From contig CAYIYO010000043.1 of the NCBI GenBank assembly GCA_964367715.1, positions 1 through 15,933 on the forward strand: a stretch of 15,933 bases of DNA. Reading direction: 5' to 3'. Below are positions 1 through 7,791 of this stretch, piece after piece. The position numbers and the translations under genes were made by a program. This stretch comes from CAYIYO01 sp964367715 (GTDB taxonomy: Bacteria; Chlamydiota; Chlamydiia; Chlamydiales; Criblamydiaceae). Numbering within the stretch: position 1 is the stretch's first letter; each line of letters opens with the position of its first letter. A model generated the notes under the pieces. It was not told the DNA's origin. It saw only the letters and a program-made list of their open reading frames with translations, and ran no database searches.

Positions 1-566
1 TCCGTGGGCACGGTTCTGTGTTTGTTCCGACTGATTTTTTGGATTTGGGCAGCCGGGAGGCTGTCGATGTCGTTCTTCACCGGCTCGTTCGGAAGGGAAC
101 CATTCGCCGCCTTGCTAGAGGGATATATGACTTTCCGAAAGAGCACCCTGTGCTTGGATGGCTTCAACCATCTCCTGAAAAAATAGCAGAAGCATTGGTT
201 GGCCGCGATTGCACGCGTATTCAGCCAACTGGAGCCTACGCAGCAAACATTCTGGGTCTATCCGAACAGGTTCCGGCCAAGGTGGTATTTCTGACAGATG
301 GTCCAAGCAGGACGGTAAAGATCGGTCTGACTACAATTCAACTTCGGCAAACGACCGCAAAAAATATGGCAATGGCGGGCCGGCTCAGTGGGCTTCTGAT
401 CCAGGCTCTCCGCGAACTAGGCAAAGAAAATGTGACTACGGAGCGGCTTGAGCATTTAAAACGGATTCTTCCGGCCGATAAACGCCTGGAACTACTCAAA
501 GACATTCGACTTGCGCCAGAGTGGATGCACCCAATTTTCAAGAAACTTGCTTCGGAGGATATGTGA
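1..566 (+). CDS. abiEi: AbiEi-type antitoxin (DUF6088-like), 5' end outside the window
   Basis: This is the antitoxin/regulator partner of an AbiE-type (type IV) toxin-antitoxin system. Such proteins have an N-terminal winged helix that represses the operon and a C-terminal part that counters the nucleotidyltransferase toxin. The frame is already open at base 3, and the residues before the GTG at 18 (RGHGSVFVPTDFLDLG) match the usual family N-terminus. The GTG is therefore not the start, and the true start lies left of the window. Other family-like stretches are GTIRRLARGIYDFPK (winged-helix end), QPTGAYAANILGLS, FLTDGPSRTVKIG and LLKDIRLAPEW near the C-terminus. The stop TGA at 564-566 overlaps the GTG start of the toxin gene, which indicates translational coupling. 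G+C is visibly higher than in the ATP synthase genes, so horizontal acquisition is likely. The reading frame is intact as far as it can be seen. Family assignment is from memory of AbiEi/DUF6088 proteins. Confidence 0.85.
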   Translation, partial: RGHGSVFVPTDFLDLGSREAVDVVLHRLVRKGTIRRLARGIYDFPKEHPVLGWLQPSPEKIAEALVGRDCTRIQPTGAYAANILGLSEQVPAKVVFLTDGPSRTVKIGLTTIQLRQTTAKNMAMAGRLSGLLIQALRELGKENVTTERLEHLKRILPADKRLELLKDIRLAPEWMHPIFKKLASEDM

Positions 567-1576
567 AACTTGGCTTTTTAGAATTGTCTTCCGACGAACG
601 ACGCCTGTACATGGAACAGGCGGCAATTCAGAGAAATGTATCCCCTGTAATCATGGAAAAAGATTTCTGGGTGTGCTGGTTGCTCGGTATCTTGTTCGAG
701 TCGGAGTTCGCAGACAGCCTCGTATTCAAGGGAGGCACCTCACTGTCAAAAGTGTTTGGCGTGATCGATCGGTTCTCTGAAGATATAGACCTCTCGTTGT
801 CTCCTACTTTTCTGAGGCTCCCTGAAACAGGTACAACCCGTAATCAGGCCAACAAATGGATGATAAGAGCCGAGGCTGCATGCGAAGTTGCTGTTAGAAC
901 CCAGATCATGCCAGCGTTGGAAGCAAGGGTGGTGGACGTATTAGGAAAAAATGAGCGAGTGCGATTCCAGTTTTTGAAAGAACTCAACACGAATTCGCCA
1001 GTACTTCTTTTTCATTACCCCTCATCGCAACCAACAGGATTTGAGTACCTCAAACGTTCTGTAAAACTCGAGTTCGGCTCTCTTACCGATCAGCAACCAA
1101 TAGGCTATCATAAGATACGGCCATGGATCGCTGAGGTTTTCCCCGCAGCATTTCCCGATTGGCAATGTGAAGTCCTGGCACTAGGGGTAGAACGGACTTT
1201 TTGGGAAAAAGCTACGATCCTACACACAGAATACCACCGACCATCCGATAAACCAATGCCGGACAGGTTTTCACGCCATTACGCGGATACTGCGGCACTA
1301 GCGAATCATCCAGTGATAATCGGGACTATAAATCAACACGATCTCTGAAACAGAGTCGTTTTATGGAAGAGTCAATTCTTTGGTAGTTCGTGGGCAAACT
1401 ATGATCTAGCCAAACCTGGAACCTTTCGCCTTGTTCCTCGGGCTGAGAGATTACCTGCATTGCAGCGTGATTACCAATCGATGCGCGACATGTACCTTAC
1501 AAAGCCTGTTAGCTTTGATGATGTGCTCACTATTTTGTCCGATCTAGAACATCATATCAACCAGGCTATGGCTTAA
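563..1576 (+). pseudogene. abiEii: AbiEii/AbiGii-type nucleotidyltransferase toxin, interrupted by an in-frame TGA
   Basis: Toxin of the AbiE pair; family members are DNA-polymerase-beta-like nucleotidyltransferases. The most likely start is the GTG at 563, which overlaps the antitoxin stop and follows a GGAGGA at 554-559; the conserved N-terminal segment (KLGFLELSSDERR) begins there. With this start, the first nucleotidyltransferase motif GGTSLSK is at about residues 57-63 and the acidic motif FSEDIDLSLS at 71-80. KLEFG and ERTFWEKATILH follow further on. Translation stops at TGA 1346-1348 (codon 262), but the same frame continues for 75 codons to TAA 1574-1576. That tail reads as the normal family C-terminus (WKSQFFGSSWANYDLAKPGT, then LVPRAERLPALQRDY). 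This is a simple nonsense change, not a frameshift. The product would be 261 residues instead of about 336, so toxin activity is probably lost or reduced. A sequencing error is possible. The palindromic repeat starts two bases after the TAA. Confidence 0.85.
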
Positions 1577-1577
1577 A

Positions 1578-1628
1578 GTATACACAAGTGAATTCAAAAA
1601 GCCAATTTTTGAATTCACTTGTGTATAC
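1578..1628. repeat. Perfect 23-bp inverted repeat, 5-nt loop (palindrome family, copy A)
   Basis: The left arm 1578-1600 (GTATACACAAGTGAATTC followed by five A) is the exact reverse complement of 1606-1628, with loop GCCAA. It lies between the convergent toxin pseudogene (ends 1576) and atpC (ends 1649). It can form a very stable hairpin in transcripts from either side, so it may serve as a bidirectional 3' end. It is not a classical Rho-independent terminator, because the stem is AT-rich and no strong T run follows it. Related copies occur at 9228-9276 and 15640-15670, with a fragment near 11092-11125. Confidence 0.9.
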
Positions 1629-1648
1629 GCAACTTGGATTCTATACAC

Positions 1649-1909
1649 TTAGCTAACAGAGACGGCTTGAGTCAATAAAACGCCTTTATTTTTATCAAAC
1701 TCAAAAAAGCCTTCGCCAGTTTCCACGCTATTTTTATTGCCGTTAGAGTCAGTAATTTCTACCACTCCTTTTTTTGTCATCGTGATTAAAGGCGCATGGT
1801 TGGCTAGCACTTCAAAGTTCCCCTCAACCCCATTAAAAATTACAGACTTCACTTCTCCTTCGTAAAGGATGGCGTCCGGTGTTGCGATCAGTAAATTATA
1901 TGCTGGCAT
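1649..1909 (-). CDS. atpC: F-type ATP synthase epsilon subunit, short form
   Basis: Epsilon subunit of the F1 central stalk, which links the gamma subunit to the c ring. The 86 residues match the N-terminal beta-sandwich domain: ATPDAILYEGEVKSV, then GVEGNFEVLANHAPLIT, then GEGFFEFDKNKGVLLTQAV. The usual bacterial protein is about 130-140 residues and has a C-terminal helical hairpin that inhibits ATP hydrolysis. That domain is absent here, and the stop falls cleanly at the domain boundary. Short epsilons are known in Chlorobium and Bacteroidetes, so this may be ancestral rather than damage. The start ATG at 1909 overlaps the end of atpD by 14 bases, and a GGAGAAG lies upstream. It is the last gene of the operon, with the palindrome at 1578-1628 starting 20 bases beyond its stop. 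Confidence 0.93.
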   Translation of the reverse strand: MPAYNLLIATPDAILYEGEVKSVIFNGVEGNFEVLANHAPLITMTKKGVVEITDSNGNKNSVETGEGFFEFDKNKGVLLTQAVSVS

Positions 1910-3308
1910 GGTGTTTCAACTTCTCCGCATTTTCCAATACTTCCTCGATATTGCCTGTCATATAGAACGCTTGCTCAGGAATATGATCAAGCGTGCCCTC
2001 TACAATCTGTTTAAACCCATTCAATGTATCGGCCATTTTCACGTACTTTCCAGGCTTACTAGTAAATGTTTCTGCAACAAAAAACGGCTGTGATAAATAT
2101 TTTTGAATTTTACGTGCACGTGAAACAACTAATTTATCTTCATCCGAAAGCTCGTCGACTCCTAAAATTGCAATGATATCCTGCAAATCCTTATACTTCT
2201 GCAGAATTTTTTTCACTGTATTCGCTAAAAAATAATGCTCTTTTCCTACGACATCAGGATCCAAAATACGCGAAGAGGACGCCAATGGATCCACTGCTGG
2301 GTATAATCCTAACTCTGCAATCTGCCGTGACAATGCAACGACAGCATCAAGGTGGGCAAATAAACTCGCAGGGGCTGGATCAGTATAATCATCCGCAGGA
2401 ACATAAATTGCCTGTACAGAAGTAATGGAACCAGATTTAGTCGAAGTGATCCTTTCCTGCAATTTTCCGACCTCACTCGCCAAGTTCGGAGGATACCCCA
2501 CCGCTGAAGGCATTCGTCCCAATAAGGTAGAGACTTCTGATCCCGCTTGGATATAACGGAACACATTGTCGACAAACAGCAATACATCACGATGCTCAAC
2601 ATCTCTAAAGTGCTCCGCCATCGTTAATCCGGTCATCCCTACTCTTAAACGCGCTCCCGGTGGCTCATTCATCTGTCCAAAAACGAGGCATGTTTTTGAG
2701 AGAACTCCGGACTCTTTCATCTCTAACCACAGATCATTTCCTTCTCTTGTACGTTCACCAACCCCACAAAATACCGAATACCCTCCATGCTCCGACGCAA
2801 TGTTATGGATCAATTCCATTACAATCACCGATTTTCCCACGCCGGCACCCCCAAAAAGGCCGATTTTACCGCCCTTAGAGAAAGGACATAGCAAATCAAT
2901 GACTTTTATTCCTGTCTCAAACTGGTGAGTCGACGACTCCTGCTCTTCAAAAGTAGGAGCCTCTCGGTGAATAGAAGATCTTTGGACATCTTTAGAAATT
3001 GCTGTTCCTTCATCTATAGTCTCTCCCAATACGTTGAAAATGCGTCCTAATGTCTCTTTTCCGACAGGGACTTTAATCGGATTCCCGGTATCAAGCACTT
3101 CCATATTTCTGACAAGGCTATCTGTAGAAGACATCGCAATACAACGGACGATATTATCGCCGACATGGATCGCCACTTCGACTGTTAAGTCTACCCCGGC
3201 CTTTTCATCTTTAATGATCAATGCATTCAAAATGCCGGGAAGTTGGTTCGGAGGAAACTCGATGTCAATAATCGGTCCGATGACTTGCTTAATCTTGCCT
3301 TTATTCAT
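1896..3308 (-). CDS. atpD: F-type ATP synthase beta subunit
   Basis: Catalytic subunit of the F1 head, which makes ATP from ADP and phosphate at the alpha/beta interfaces. Its 470 residues are the normal family length. Visible motifs are the Walker A loop GGAGVGKS (residues 153-160), GVGERTREGND with catalytic Glu185, the Walker B region LLFVDNVFRYIQAGSEVS (243-260), VPADDYTDPAPA, and the DELSDED loop (385-391) that contacts gamma. Two departures from the usual consensus are visible: Ser160 replaces the near-universal Thr of the P-loop, and PLASSSRILDP (341-351) replaces PLDSTSR. A Ser can still coordinate Mg2+, so the enzyme should be active. The ATG at 3308 overlaps the atpG stop by 4 bases (ATGA), and a GAGG lies upstream. 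Confidence 0.97.
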   Translation of the reverse strand: MNKGKIKQVIGPIIDIEFPPNQLPGILNALIIKDEKAGVDLTVEVAIHVGDNIVRCIAMSSTDSLVRNMEVLDTGNPIKVPVGKETLGRIFNVLGETIDEGTAISKDVQRSSIHREAPTFEEQESSTHQFETGIKVIDLLCPFSKGGKIGLFGGAGVGKSVIVMELIHNIASEHGGYSVFCGVGERTREGNDLWLEMKESGVLSKTCLVFGQMNEPPGARLRVGMTGLTMAEHFRDVEHRDVLLFVDNVFRYIQAGSEVSTLLGRMPSAVGYPPNLASEVGKLQERITSTKSGSITSVQAIYVPADDYTDPAPASLFAHLDAVVALSRQIAELGLYPAVDPLASSSRILDPDVVGKEHYFLANTVKKILQKYKDLQDIIAILGVDELSDEDKLVVSRARKIQKYLSQPFFVAETFTSKPGKYVKMADTLNGFKQIVEGTLDHIPEQAFYMTGNIEEVLENAEKLKHHASI

Positions 3309-4183
3309 AAGATACCCTCTGCTCCGGCATTGATTTCTAGAATTTCTTTCGTAATTCCGAACTGCCTAATTTTGTTTTTTATCAGTGTAAGTTTTGTGAT
3401 CATCTCTTCTGCATTCGTCGTGGCAGCTTTCATCGAAACAACTCGAGCAGAAAGCTCCGCTGCATACGACTCTAGCACTAAAGATTGAAAGGTTGTTGCT
3501 AATGCATAGGGAATAATTTTTAGATAAATTTCATTTGGAGTGGGTTCGAAAATGTAATTAGAAGAAGTTTCAACCGAATCATTTAATTCTTCCGCACAAC
3601 TAACCACAATTTTTTGCATCGGCAAGATTTTTTCCACGCGCACCTCACGCACCAAAATGCTTTTATAGTGCGTGTACACAATCCATATTTCATCTAATTT
3701 TTTTTCTAAAAATAACTTTACAAATTCCGAGCACCATTCATTAACGGTTGGTGCATTTATTTTTGATTTATAGTTTTCATATTTTTCGATAATTTTATAA
3801 TCTTTTTTTGAAAAATAGTTTACACTCTTTTTTCCAAATAAAATCAATGAGACATCTTCTTGAGAATACTGCTTTAAAAACCGTTCCGCTTCCTTTAATA
3901 AATTGGAATTATAAGAACCACATAATCCTTTATCACTTGTGACAATAATCACACCCACATTTTTCGTCTCTCTCACTGCAAAAAAGGGATGGTTTTGACC
4001 GTCTGCTGTCTGCGTTAAATTCCCTACAATCTCCTTAAGCTTATTTGCGTAAAATCGAAAATGTTTAATTTTTTGCAAAAGCTTTTGCAACTTTACATTC
4101 GCCACCATCTCGATAGCTTCAGTAATGTGCTTGATATTGTGTGTCGACGTGAGTTTTTTTTGAAGCGTTTGCTGATTTAACAT
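3305..4183 (-). CDS. atpG: F-type ATP synthase gamma subunit
   Basis: Rotor shaft of F1; it turns inside the alpha3beta3 ring and couples c-ring rotation to ATP synthesis. Its 292 residues are the usual length. The N-terminal helix is typical (QQTLQKKLTSTHNIKHITEA, then IEMVANVKLQKL). The central Rossmann-like domain includes VGVIIVTSDKGLCGSYNSNL, and the C-terminal helix ends NKIRQFGITKEILEINAGAE, the most conserved part of the family. The middle (about residues 115-200) is poorly conserved and Lys/AT-rich, as is common for gamma. The start ATG at 4183 is 3 bases after the atpA stop, with GAG upstream. The stop overlaps the atpD start. Confidence 0.96.
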   Translation of the reverse strand: MLNQQTLQKKLTSTHNIKHITEAIEMVANVKLQKLLQKIKHFRFYANKLKEIVGNLTQTADGQNHPFFAVRETKNVGVIIVTSDKGLCGSYNSNLLKEAERFLKQYSQEDVSLILFGKKSVNYFSKKDYKIIEKYENYKSKINAPTVNEWCSEFVKLFLEKKLDEIWIVYTHYKSILVREVRVEKILPMQKIVVSCAEELNDSVETSSNYIFEPTPNEIYLKIIPYALATTFQSLVLESYAAELSARVVSMKAATTNAEEMITKLTLIKNKIRQFGITKEILEINAGAEGIL

Positions 4184-4186
4184 GGG

Positions 4187-5710
4187 TTACTCTAATTGAT
4201 GATTGGCGAAGAAAATTGTTTTAAATTTTTCTGCCGCTTGTTCAAGCGATTCCATCGTTTTTTTATCTAAATCTTTCGTCTGCGTAATCGAATGCGCAAT
4301 CGATAAATTTTCATTTTCTAGATAATCAAAAAATTCTATTTCAAATGTCGAGACCATATTCAAAGGGATATTATCTAAAAGCCCTTTTGTTGCGATGTAA
4401 ATGATGATCACCTGATGGGAAAGGGAATAAGGCGTATATTTTTCCTGCTTTAAAATCTCCATCATCCGCTCTCCACGCGTGATTTGCCCTTTCGTCACCT
4501 CATCTAACTCCGATCCAAATTGGGTAAATGCCGCTAAATCACGATATTGTGCAATATCTAAACGCAAATGGCCCGCTACTTTTTTCATTGCTTTCGTCTG
4601 TGCCTTACTTCCCACCCGAGACGCCGAAATGCCGGGATTGATCGCAGGCTTAATCCCTGATAAAAATAGATCTGTTTCAAGATAGATCTGTCCATCGGTA
4701 ATAGAAATGACGTTAGTAGGAATATAAGTGGTCACATCCTGCGCCTGCGTTTCGACAACAGGAAGGGCAGTAAGAGATCCACCCCCACGCTCTTCACTTA
4801 ACTTCGCAGCACGTTCTAATAAACGGGAATGTAAATAAAAAATATCTCCAGGATACGCTTCTCGTCCTGGAGGACGTCTCAATAATAACGACAACTGACG
4901 GTACGCCTGCGCATGCTTGGATAAATCATCATAAAAGATAGCGACATGTTTTCCTTGATACATAAAAAATTCGCCAAGCGCCGTCGCAGAATAAGGCGCA
5001 ATATACTGCAAAGGTGCTGCTTCGGAAGCAGATGCCGATACAATAATCGTGTGTTTCATCGCTCCAAACTTCTCTAAAAGGGAAGCAACATGCACGACAT
5101 TCGACGACTTTTGTCCAATCGCCACATAAATACAAATGACATCTGTGTTTTTTTGATTGATGATAGTGTCCAATATAATCGCTGTCTTTCCAACCTGGCG
5201 ATCTCCAATAATGAGCTGGCGCTGTCCCTTTCCTATAGGAATCATCGCATCAATCGCTTTGATTCCCGTCTCTAAAGGCTCATATACGGGCTGGCGCTCC
5301 ACAACATTGGGAGCCGACGATTCAATGGGACGATACCCCTCTGCTTTAATCGCACCTTTTCCATCAATAGGAACGCCCAACGGATCCACAACTCTTCCTA
5401 AAAACCCATGCCCTACCGGAACAGAAACGACTTTTCCTGTTCTCTTTACAATATCATGTTCTTTAATCCCTTCGTCCGTCCCAAATAAAACAACACCGAC
5501 ATTGTCCGTTTCAAGGTTCAATACCATTCCTTGTGTGCCATTAGGAAACTCGACAAGCTCGGAAATCATCACATCTTCAAGTCCCCATATACGAGCAATT
5601 CCATCTCCAATTTGTAACACTCTTCCTGTCGATTCAAAGTTTTGCTCATCCTTAAACTTTTCTATCGTCTCTTTGATTACCCAAGAGATATCACCAGGTT
5701 TTAATGTCAT
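4187..5710 (-). CDS. atpA: F-type ATP synthase alpha subunit
   Basis: Non-catalytic nucleotide-binding subunit of the F1 head. Its 507 residues are the normal length. In order: the beta-barrel domain (STGRVLQIGDGIARIWGLED, then ELVEFPNGTQGMVLNLE), the P-loop GDRQVGKT (169-176), the Walker B region HVAIFYDDLSKHAQAYRQ, RRPPGREAYPGDIFYLHSRL, and SASRVGSKAQTKAMKKVAG (363-380), which contains the arginine finger Arg365 that reaches into the beta active site. The C-terminal helical domain includes LAAFTQFGSELDE. All key residues are present. The ATG at 5710 overlaps the atpH stop by 4 bases and follows AAAGGTGA, a good ribosome binding site. Confidence 0.97.
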   Translation of the reverse strand: MTLKPGDISWVIKETIEKFKDEQNFESTGRVLQIGDGIARIWGLEDVMISELVEFPNGTQGMVLNLETDNVGVVLFGTDEGIKEHDIVKRTGKVVSVPVGHGFLGRVVDPLGVPIDGKGAIKAEGYRPIESSAPNVVERQPVYEPLETGIKAIDAMIPIGKGQRQLIIGDRQVGKTAIILDTIINQKNTDVICIYVAIGQKSSNVVHVASLLEKFGAMKHTIIVSASASEAAPLQYIAPYSATALGEFFMYQGKHVAIFYDDLSKHAQAYRQLSLLLRRPPGREAYPGDIFYLHSRLLERAAKLSEERGGGSLTALPVVETQAQDVTTYIPTNVISITDGQIYLETDLFLSGIKPAINPGISASRVGSKAQTKAMKKVAGHLRLDIAQYRDLAAFTQFGSELDEVTKGQITRGERMMEILKQEKYTPYSLSHQVIIIYIATKGLLDNIPLNMVSTFEIEFFDYLENENLSIAHSITQTKDLDKKTMESLEQAAEKFKTIFFANHQLE

Positions 5711-6252
5711 GTTTCACCTTTCAGTATGAGCTGTTTAAGCTTTGTCAATTTTCCTTTAATACTTAAGTCCAGCTGCTTATTTCCCATCAACAAAATAAAG
5801 CCACTAAGCAATTCAGGATTGACTGATTCAATAAGATTAATTTTCTTTTGGAATTTACTTTCTAATTTTAGTAGCAATCGTTTACGTAGGGGTTCAGATA
5901 AGGGTTCAAACGACTCCACATGAACATCAAGATTTTTTAAATAGTTGGCCGCAATTTTGTAATATTCGGTTGCAATAGCACCTAAATAATGGATTTTTCT
6001 TCTTCTAAAAAGCTCTTCTAAAAATCGTTTCAACATAGGATCCAAATCGACTTTTAGTTTATGTTCGATGATGTGCAGTCGATCTTTAATAGAAAACTCA
6101 GAACAAGAAAGCATCGTCAATAGCTGCGGATACTCATGCATCATCGCAGCAAGATGGTCCAACCCTTCTTGCCGCTTTTGAATCTGCTCTGTGGTACCCG
6201 AAATAGCAAATAATGCTTTCGCATAATTAACTGCCATTTTCCATGTTAACAT
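5707..6252 (-). CDS. atpH: F-type ATP synthase delta subunit
   Basis: Delta (OSCP-like) subunit of the peripheral stalk, which holds the top of the F1 head to the b subunits. Its 181 residues are typical. The N-terminal part reads VNYAKALFAISG and is followed by a six-helix-type segment. The C-terminal part includes ESVNPELLSGFILLMGNKQL and ends DLSIKGKLTKLKQLIL, matching the family pattern of a final beta-strand plus helix. The ATG at 6252 directly follows the atpF stop (TAGATG). A second in-frame ATG at 6237 (MAVNYAK) would also give a normal-length protein, so the exact start is uncertain by five residues. It is coupled to atpA by a 4-base overlap. Confidence 0.92.
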   Translation of the reverse strand: MLTWKMAVNYAKALFAISGTTEQIQKRQEGLDHLAAMMHEYPQLLTMLSCSEFSIKDRLHIIEHKLKVDLDPMLKRFLEELFRRRKIHYLGAIATEYYKIAANYLKNLDVHVESFEPLSEPLRKRLLLKLESKFQKKINLIESVNPELLSGFILLMGNKQLDLSIKGKLTKLKQLILKGET

Positions 6253-6729
6253 CTATAATCCCTCGTCGATCAATTGCAATCCCAACTTTTCTCGCTCTTC
6301 TTTCGTTAATTTTATCTTCGTCAATTTTTCAAACGCAAGGTACGTAAGAGTGACAACTTCACCCTTCAGAAGTTTTATCGCTTGAATCTGCTCGCGCAAA
6401 ATCTCTTCTTGTGCTTTTTTAATTGTTTCACGCGCCTTCGCTTCTCCTTCAATATTTAAATCTTGTATGGCTTTCTGGGCCTGCTTGATCGAATTTTGAA
6501 TGATTGACTTTCCTTCCTCTTCAATTTTTTGAATTTTTTGATTGTAATCCATCAAACGTCTGTCAGCCTCTAAATTTTTTGCGCTAGCCTCATCAAAAAT
6601 CGCCTGAATTCTTTTCGTACGCTCATCCATAATATCTAGTAAGGGCTTCCAGGCATATTTTTTTAAGATCAATAGCATAATCAAAAATGCGAGTATCTGG
6701 GTCACAATCTGTTTAAATTCAAAGCTCAT
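6253..6729 (-). CDS. atpF: F-type ATP synthase b subunit
   Basis: Membrane-anchored peripheral stalk subunit. Its 158 residues contain one N-terminal membrane helix (about residues 5-22, FKQIVTQILAFLIMLLILKK), the usual KYAWKPLLDIMDERTKRIQA junction, and then a long charged coiled coil (about 30-140) rich in Lys, Glu, Gln and Ala. It has the usual b-type architecture, and there is only one b gene (no b' copy), so a homodimer is likely. The ATG at 6729 starts 9 bases after the atpE stop, with an AGAG upstream. The stop is followed immediately by atpH. Confidence 0.95.
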   Translation of the reverse strand: MSFEFKQIVTQILAFLIMLLILKKYAWKPLLDIMDERTKRIQAIFDEASAKNLEADRRLMDYNQKIQKIEEEGKSIIQNSIKQAQKAIQDLNIEGEAKARETIKKAQEEILREQIQAIKLLKGEVVTLTYLAFEKLTKIKLTKEEREKLGLQLIDEGL

Positions 6730-6738
6730 GTCGTTACT

Positions 6739-6972
6739 CTATTTCATTTGATTTAAAGAGATAAAAAATACGATGAGCGCATAGATCGTCAACGCTTCAA
6801 TCAAAGCCGCGCCAATGATCATCGCTGTCATAATCTTTCCCGACGCTTCTGGTTGTCTTCCGATTGCTTCCAAAGCATGTCCTACGGCTCTACCTAGTCC
6901 CAAGCCAGACCCTAAGGCTGCTAGTCCGAGAGCAATCGGGGTTGAAAGTGCGAGTGCTGTACCAATATCCAT
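6739..6972 (-). CDS. atpE: F-type ATP synthase c subunit, H+-type signature
   Basis: Proteolipid that forms the rotor ring. Its 77 residues make two membrane helices joined by the conserved loop GRQPEA (about 38-43). Helix 1 is Gly-rich (GLAALGSGLGLGRAVGHALE). Helix 2 carries the ion-binding carboxylate Glu59 in GAALIEALTIYALIVFF. The Na+-binding partners known from Ilyobacter tartaricus (Gln32 in helix 1; Ser and Thr right after the Glu) are replaced here by Leu, Ala and Leu, so proton coupling is expected. This is an inference from aligned positions. The ATG at 6972 is preceded by AGGAG with 7-base spacing, the clearest ribosome binding site in the operon, as expected for the most abundant subunit. 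Confidence 0.96.
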   Translation of the reverse strand: MDIGTALALSTPIALGLAALGSGLGLGRAVGHALEAIGRQPEASGKIMTAMIIGAALIEALTIYALIVFFISLNQMK

Positions 6973-6987
6973 AAATAACTCCTATAA

Positions 6988-7767
6988 TTAATGTTTCTCA
7001 TTAGGATGAGGGTTAGACAAAAATATATAAACCGTACTTAACAAGGTAAATACAATCCCTTGAATAAGGCTTGTCGCTAATCCAAATAACATCGCCGGCA
7101 ATTGCACAGGCAATCCAAACGGCAACGCTTCAACGGAAAAAACTAAAATGGCAAATAAAGCCGATAAGCTCACAAGAACATGCTCTCCCATCATATTACC
7201 GGTTAATCGCAAGGCTAAAGTAATAGGGCGAGAAATCTGAGTAATCAATTCAATAGGCAACATTAATGGGGTCAAAATCCATCCCATTAAATTCTTAGGC
7301 GACCCACAAAGATGATGCAAATACCCAAAAAATCCCATATTTGTGAAATTGAGGTACTGCACGTAAGTAAATACCACTATTCCCATTCCAATAGAGATGC
7401 TCAAGCTAGACGATGGAGATTTCATAAAAGGAATAAGGCCAAAAATATTCATAAAGACGACGTAGATAAAAAGTGTTCCTAAAAAAGGCAAATGCCTGTC
7501 AGTCTCTTCTCCTAAAATTCCCGAAATGAGTTTCCTGATACTTTCTACAATAAGTTCCAAAAAATTTTGGAAACCGGTTGGAATCATCTCTTTTTTTTTG
7601 TCACCTAAATAAAAAACGATGGTAAGAACAATCGCAATAAACAATGAGAAAAAAATATCTTCCCAAAAGAGAAAAAAATTCCCCCACTCTTCATGAGAAA
7701 AATAATTTCTTAAGAATGTGGTTACATTTGGAACTTCCTGAAAGCCTGTAGCAGCTGCGACGATCAT
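6988..7767 (-). CDS. atpB: F-type ATP synthase a subunit
   Basis: Membrane stator that contains the proton half-channels. I chose the ATG at 7767 (259 residues) because AGAAAGAAAGAG lies directly in front of it. A TTG five codons upstream (7782) is possible but less likely. Several hydrophobic helices are visible, including FFSLFIAIVLTIVFYLG, TLFIYVVFMNIFGLIPF and ALFAILVFSVEALPFGLP. The essential arginine is Arg187 in ISRPITLALRLTGNM, and the conserved glutamine is Gln236 in SLIQGIVFTLLSTVYIFLS near the C-terminus. The usual LRLFGNM motif reads LRLTGNM. It sits between atpZ and atpE, the standard position. Confidence 0.95.
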   Translation of the reverse strand: MIVAAATGFQEVPNVTTFLRNYFSHEEWGNFFLFWEDIFFSLFIAIVLTIVFYLGDKKKEMIPTGFQNFLELIVESIRKLISGILGEETDRHLPFLGTLFIYVVFMNIFGLIPFMKSPSSSLSISIGMGIVVFTYVQYLNFTNMGFFGYLHHLCGSPKNLMGWILTPLMLPIELITQISRPITLALRLTGNMMGEHVLVSLSALFAILVFSVEALPFGLPVQLPAMLFGLATSLIQGIVFTLLSTVYIFLSNPHPNEKH

Positions 7768-7791
7768 CTCTTTCTTTCTCAAAAATAGAAT

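Noticed and set aside
18..20. GTG as start of the antitoxin gene
   Set aside because: Conserved family residues are encoded in the same frame before it (from base 3), so the start is left of the window.
1346..1348. TGA as a recoded codon (selenocysteine or alternative code)
   Set aside because: TGA is used as a normal stop in atpH, atpG and the SDR gene, the family has no cysteine/selenocysteine expected at this place, and no recoding element is apparent.
1578..1628. Copy A as a classical Rho-independent terminator
   Set aside because: The stem is AT-rich and no clear T run follows it on either strand; a non-classical 3'-end hairpin is more suitable.
2566..2928. A 120-codon + strand frame opposite atpD
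   Set aside because: It is antisense to the conserved nucleotide-binding part of beta, with no ribosome binding site and no recognisable domain.
5157..5729. A 190-codon open frame on the + strand opposite the start of atpA
   Set aside because: It lies entirely antisense to the highly conserved alpha subunit and its protein resembles nothing; it is a shadow of atpA.
6739..6972. Na+-coupled c ring
   Set aside because: The helix 1 Gln and the Ser/Thr following the Glu that mark Na+ rings are absent; Leu, Ala and Leu are found there.
7768..7782. TTG start adding five residues to atpB
   Set aside because: The ATG at 7767 has purine-rich AAGAAAGAG directly upstream, and the added residues (MRKKE) are not conserved; the ATG is more likely.
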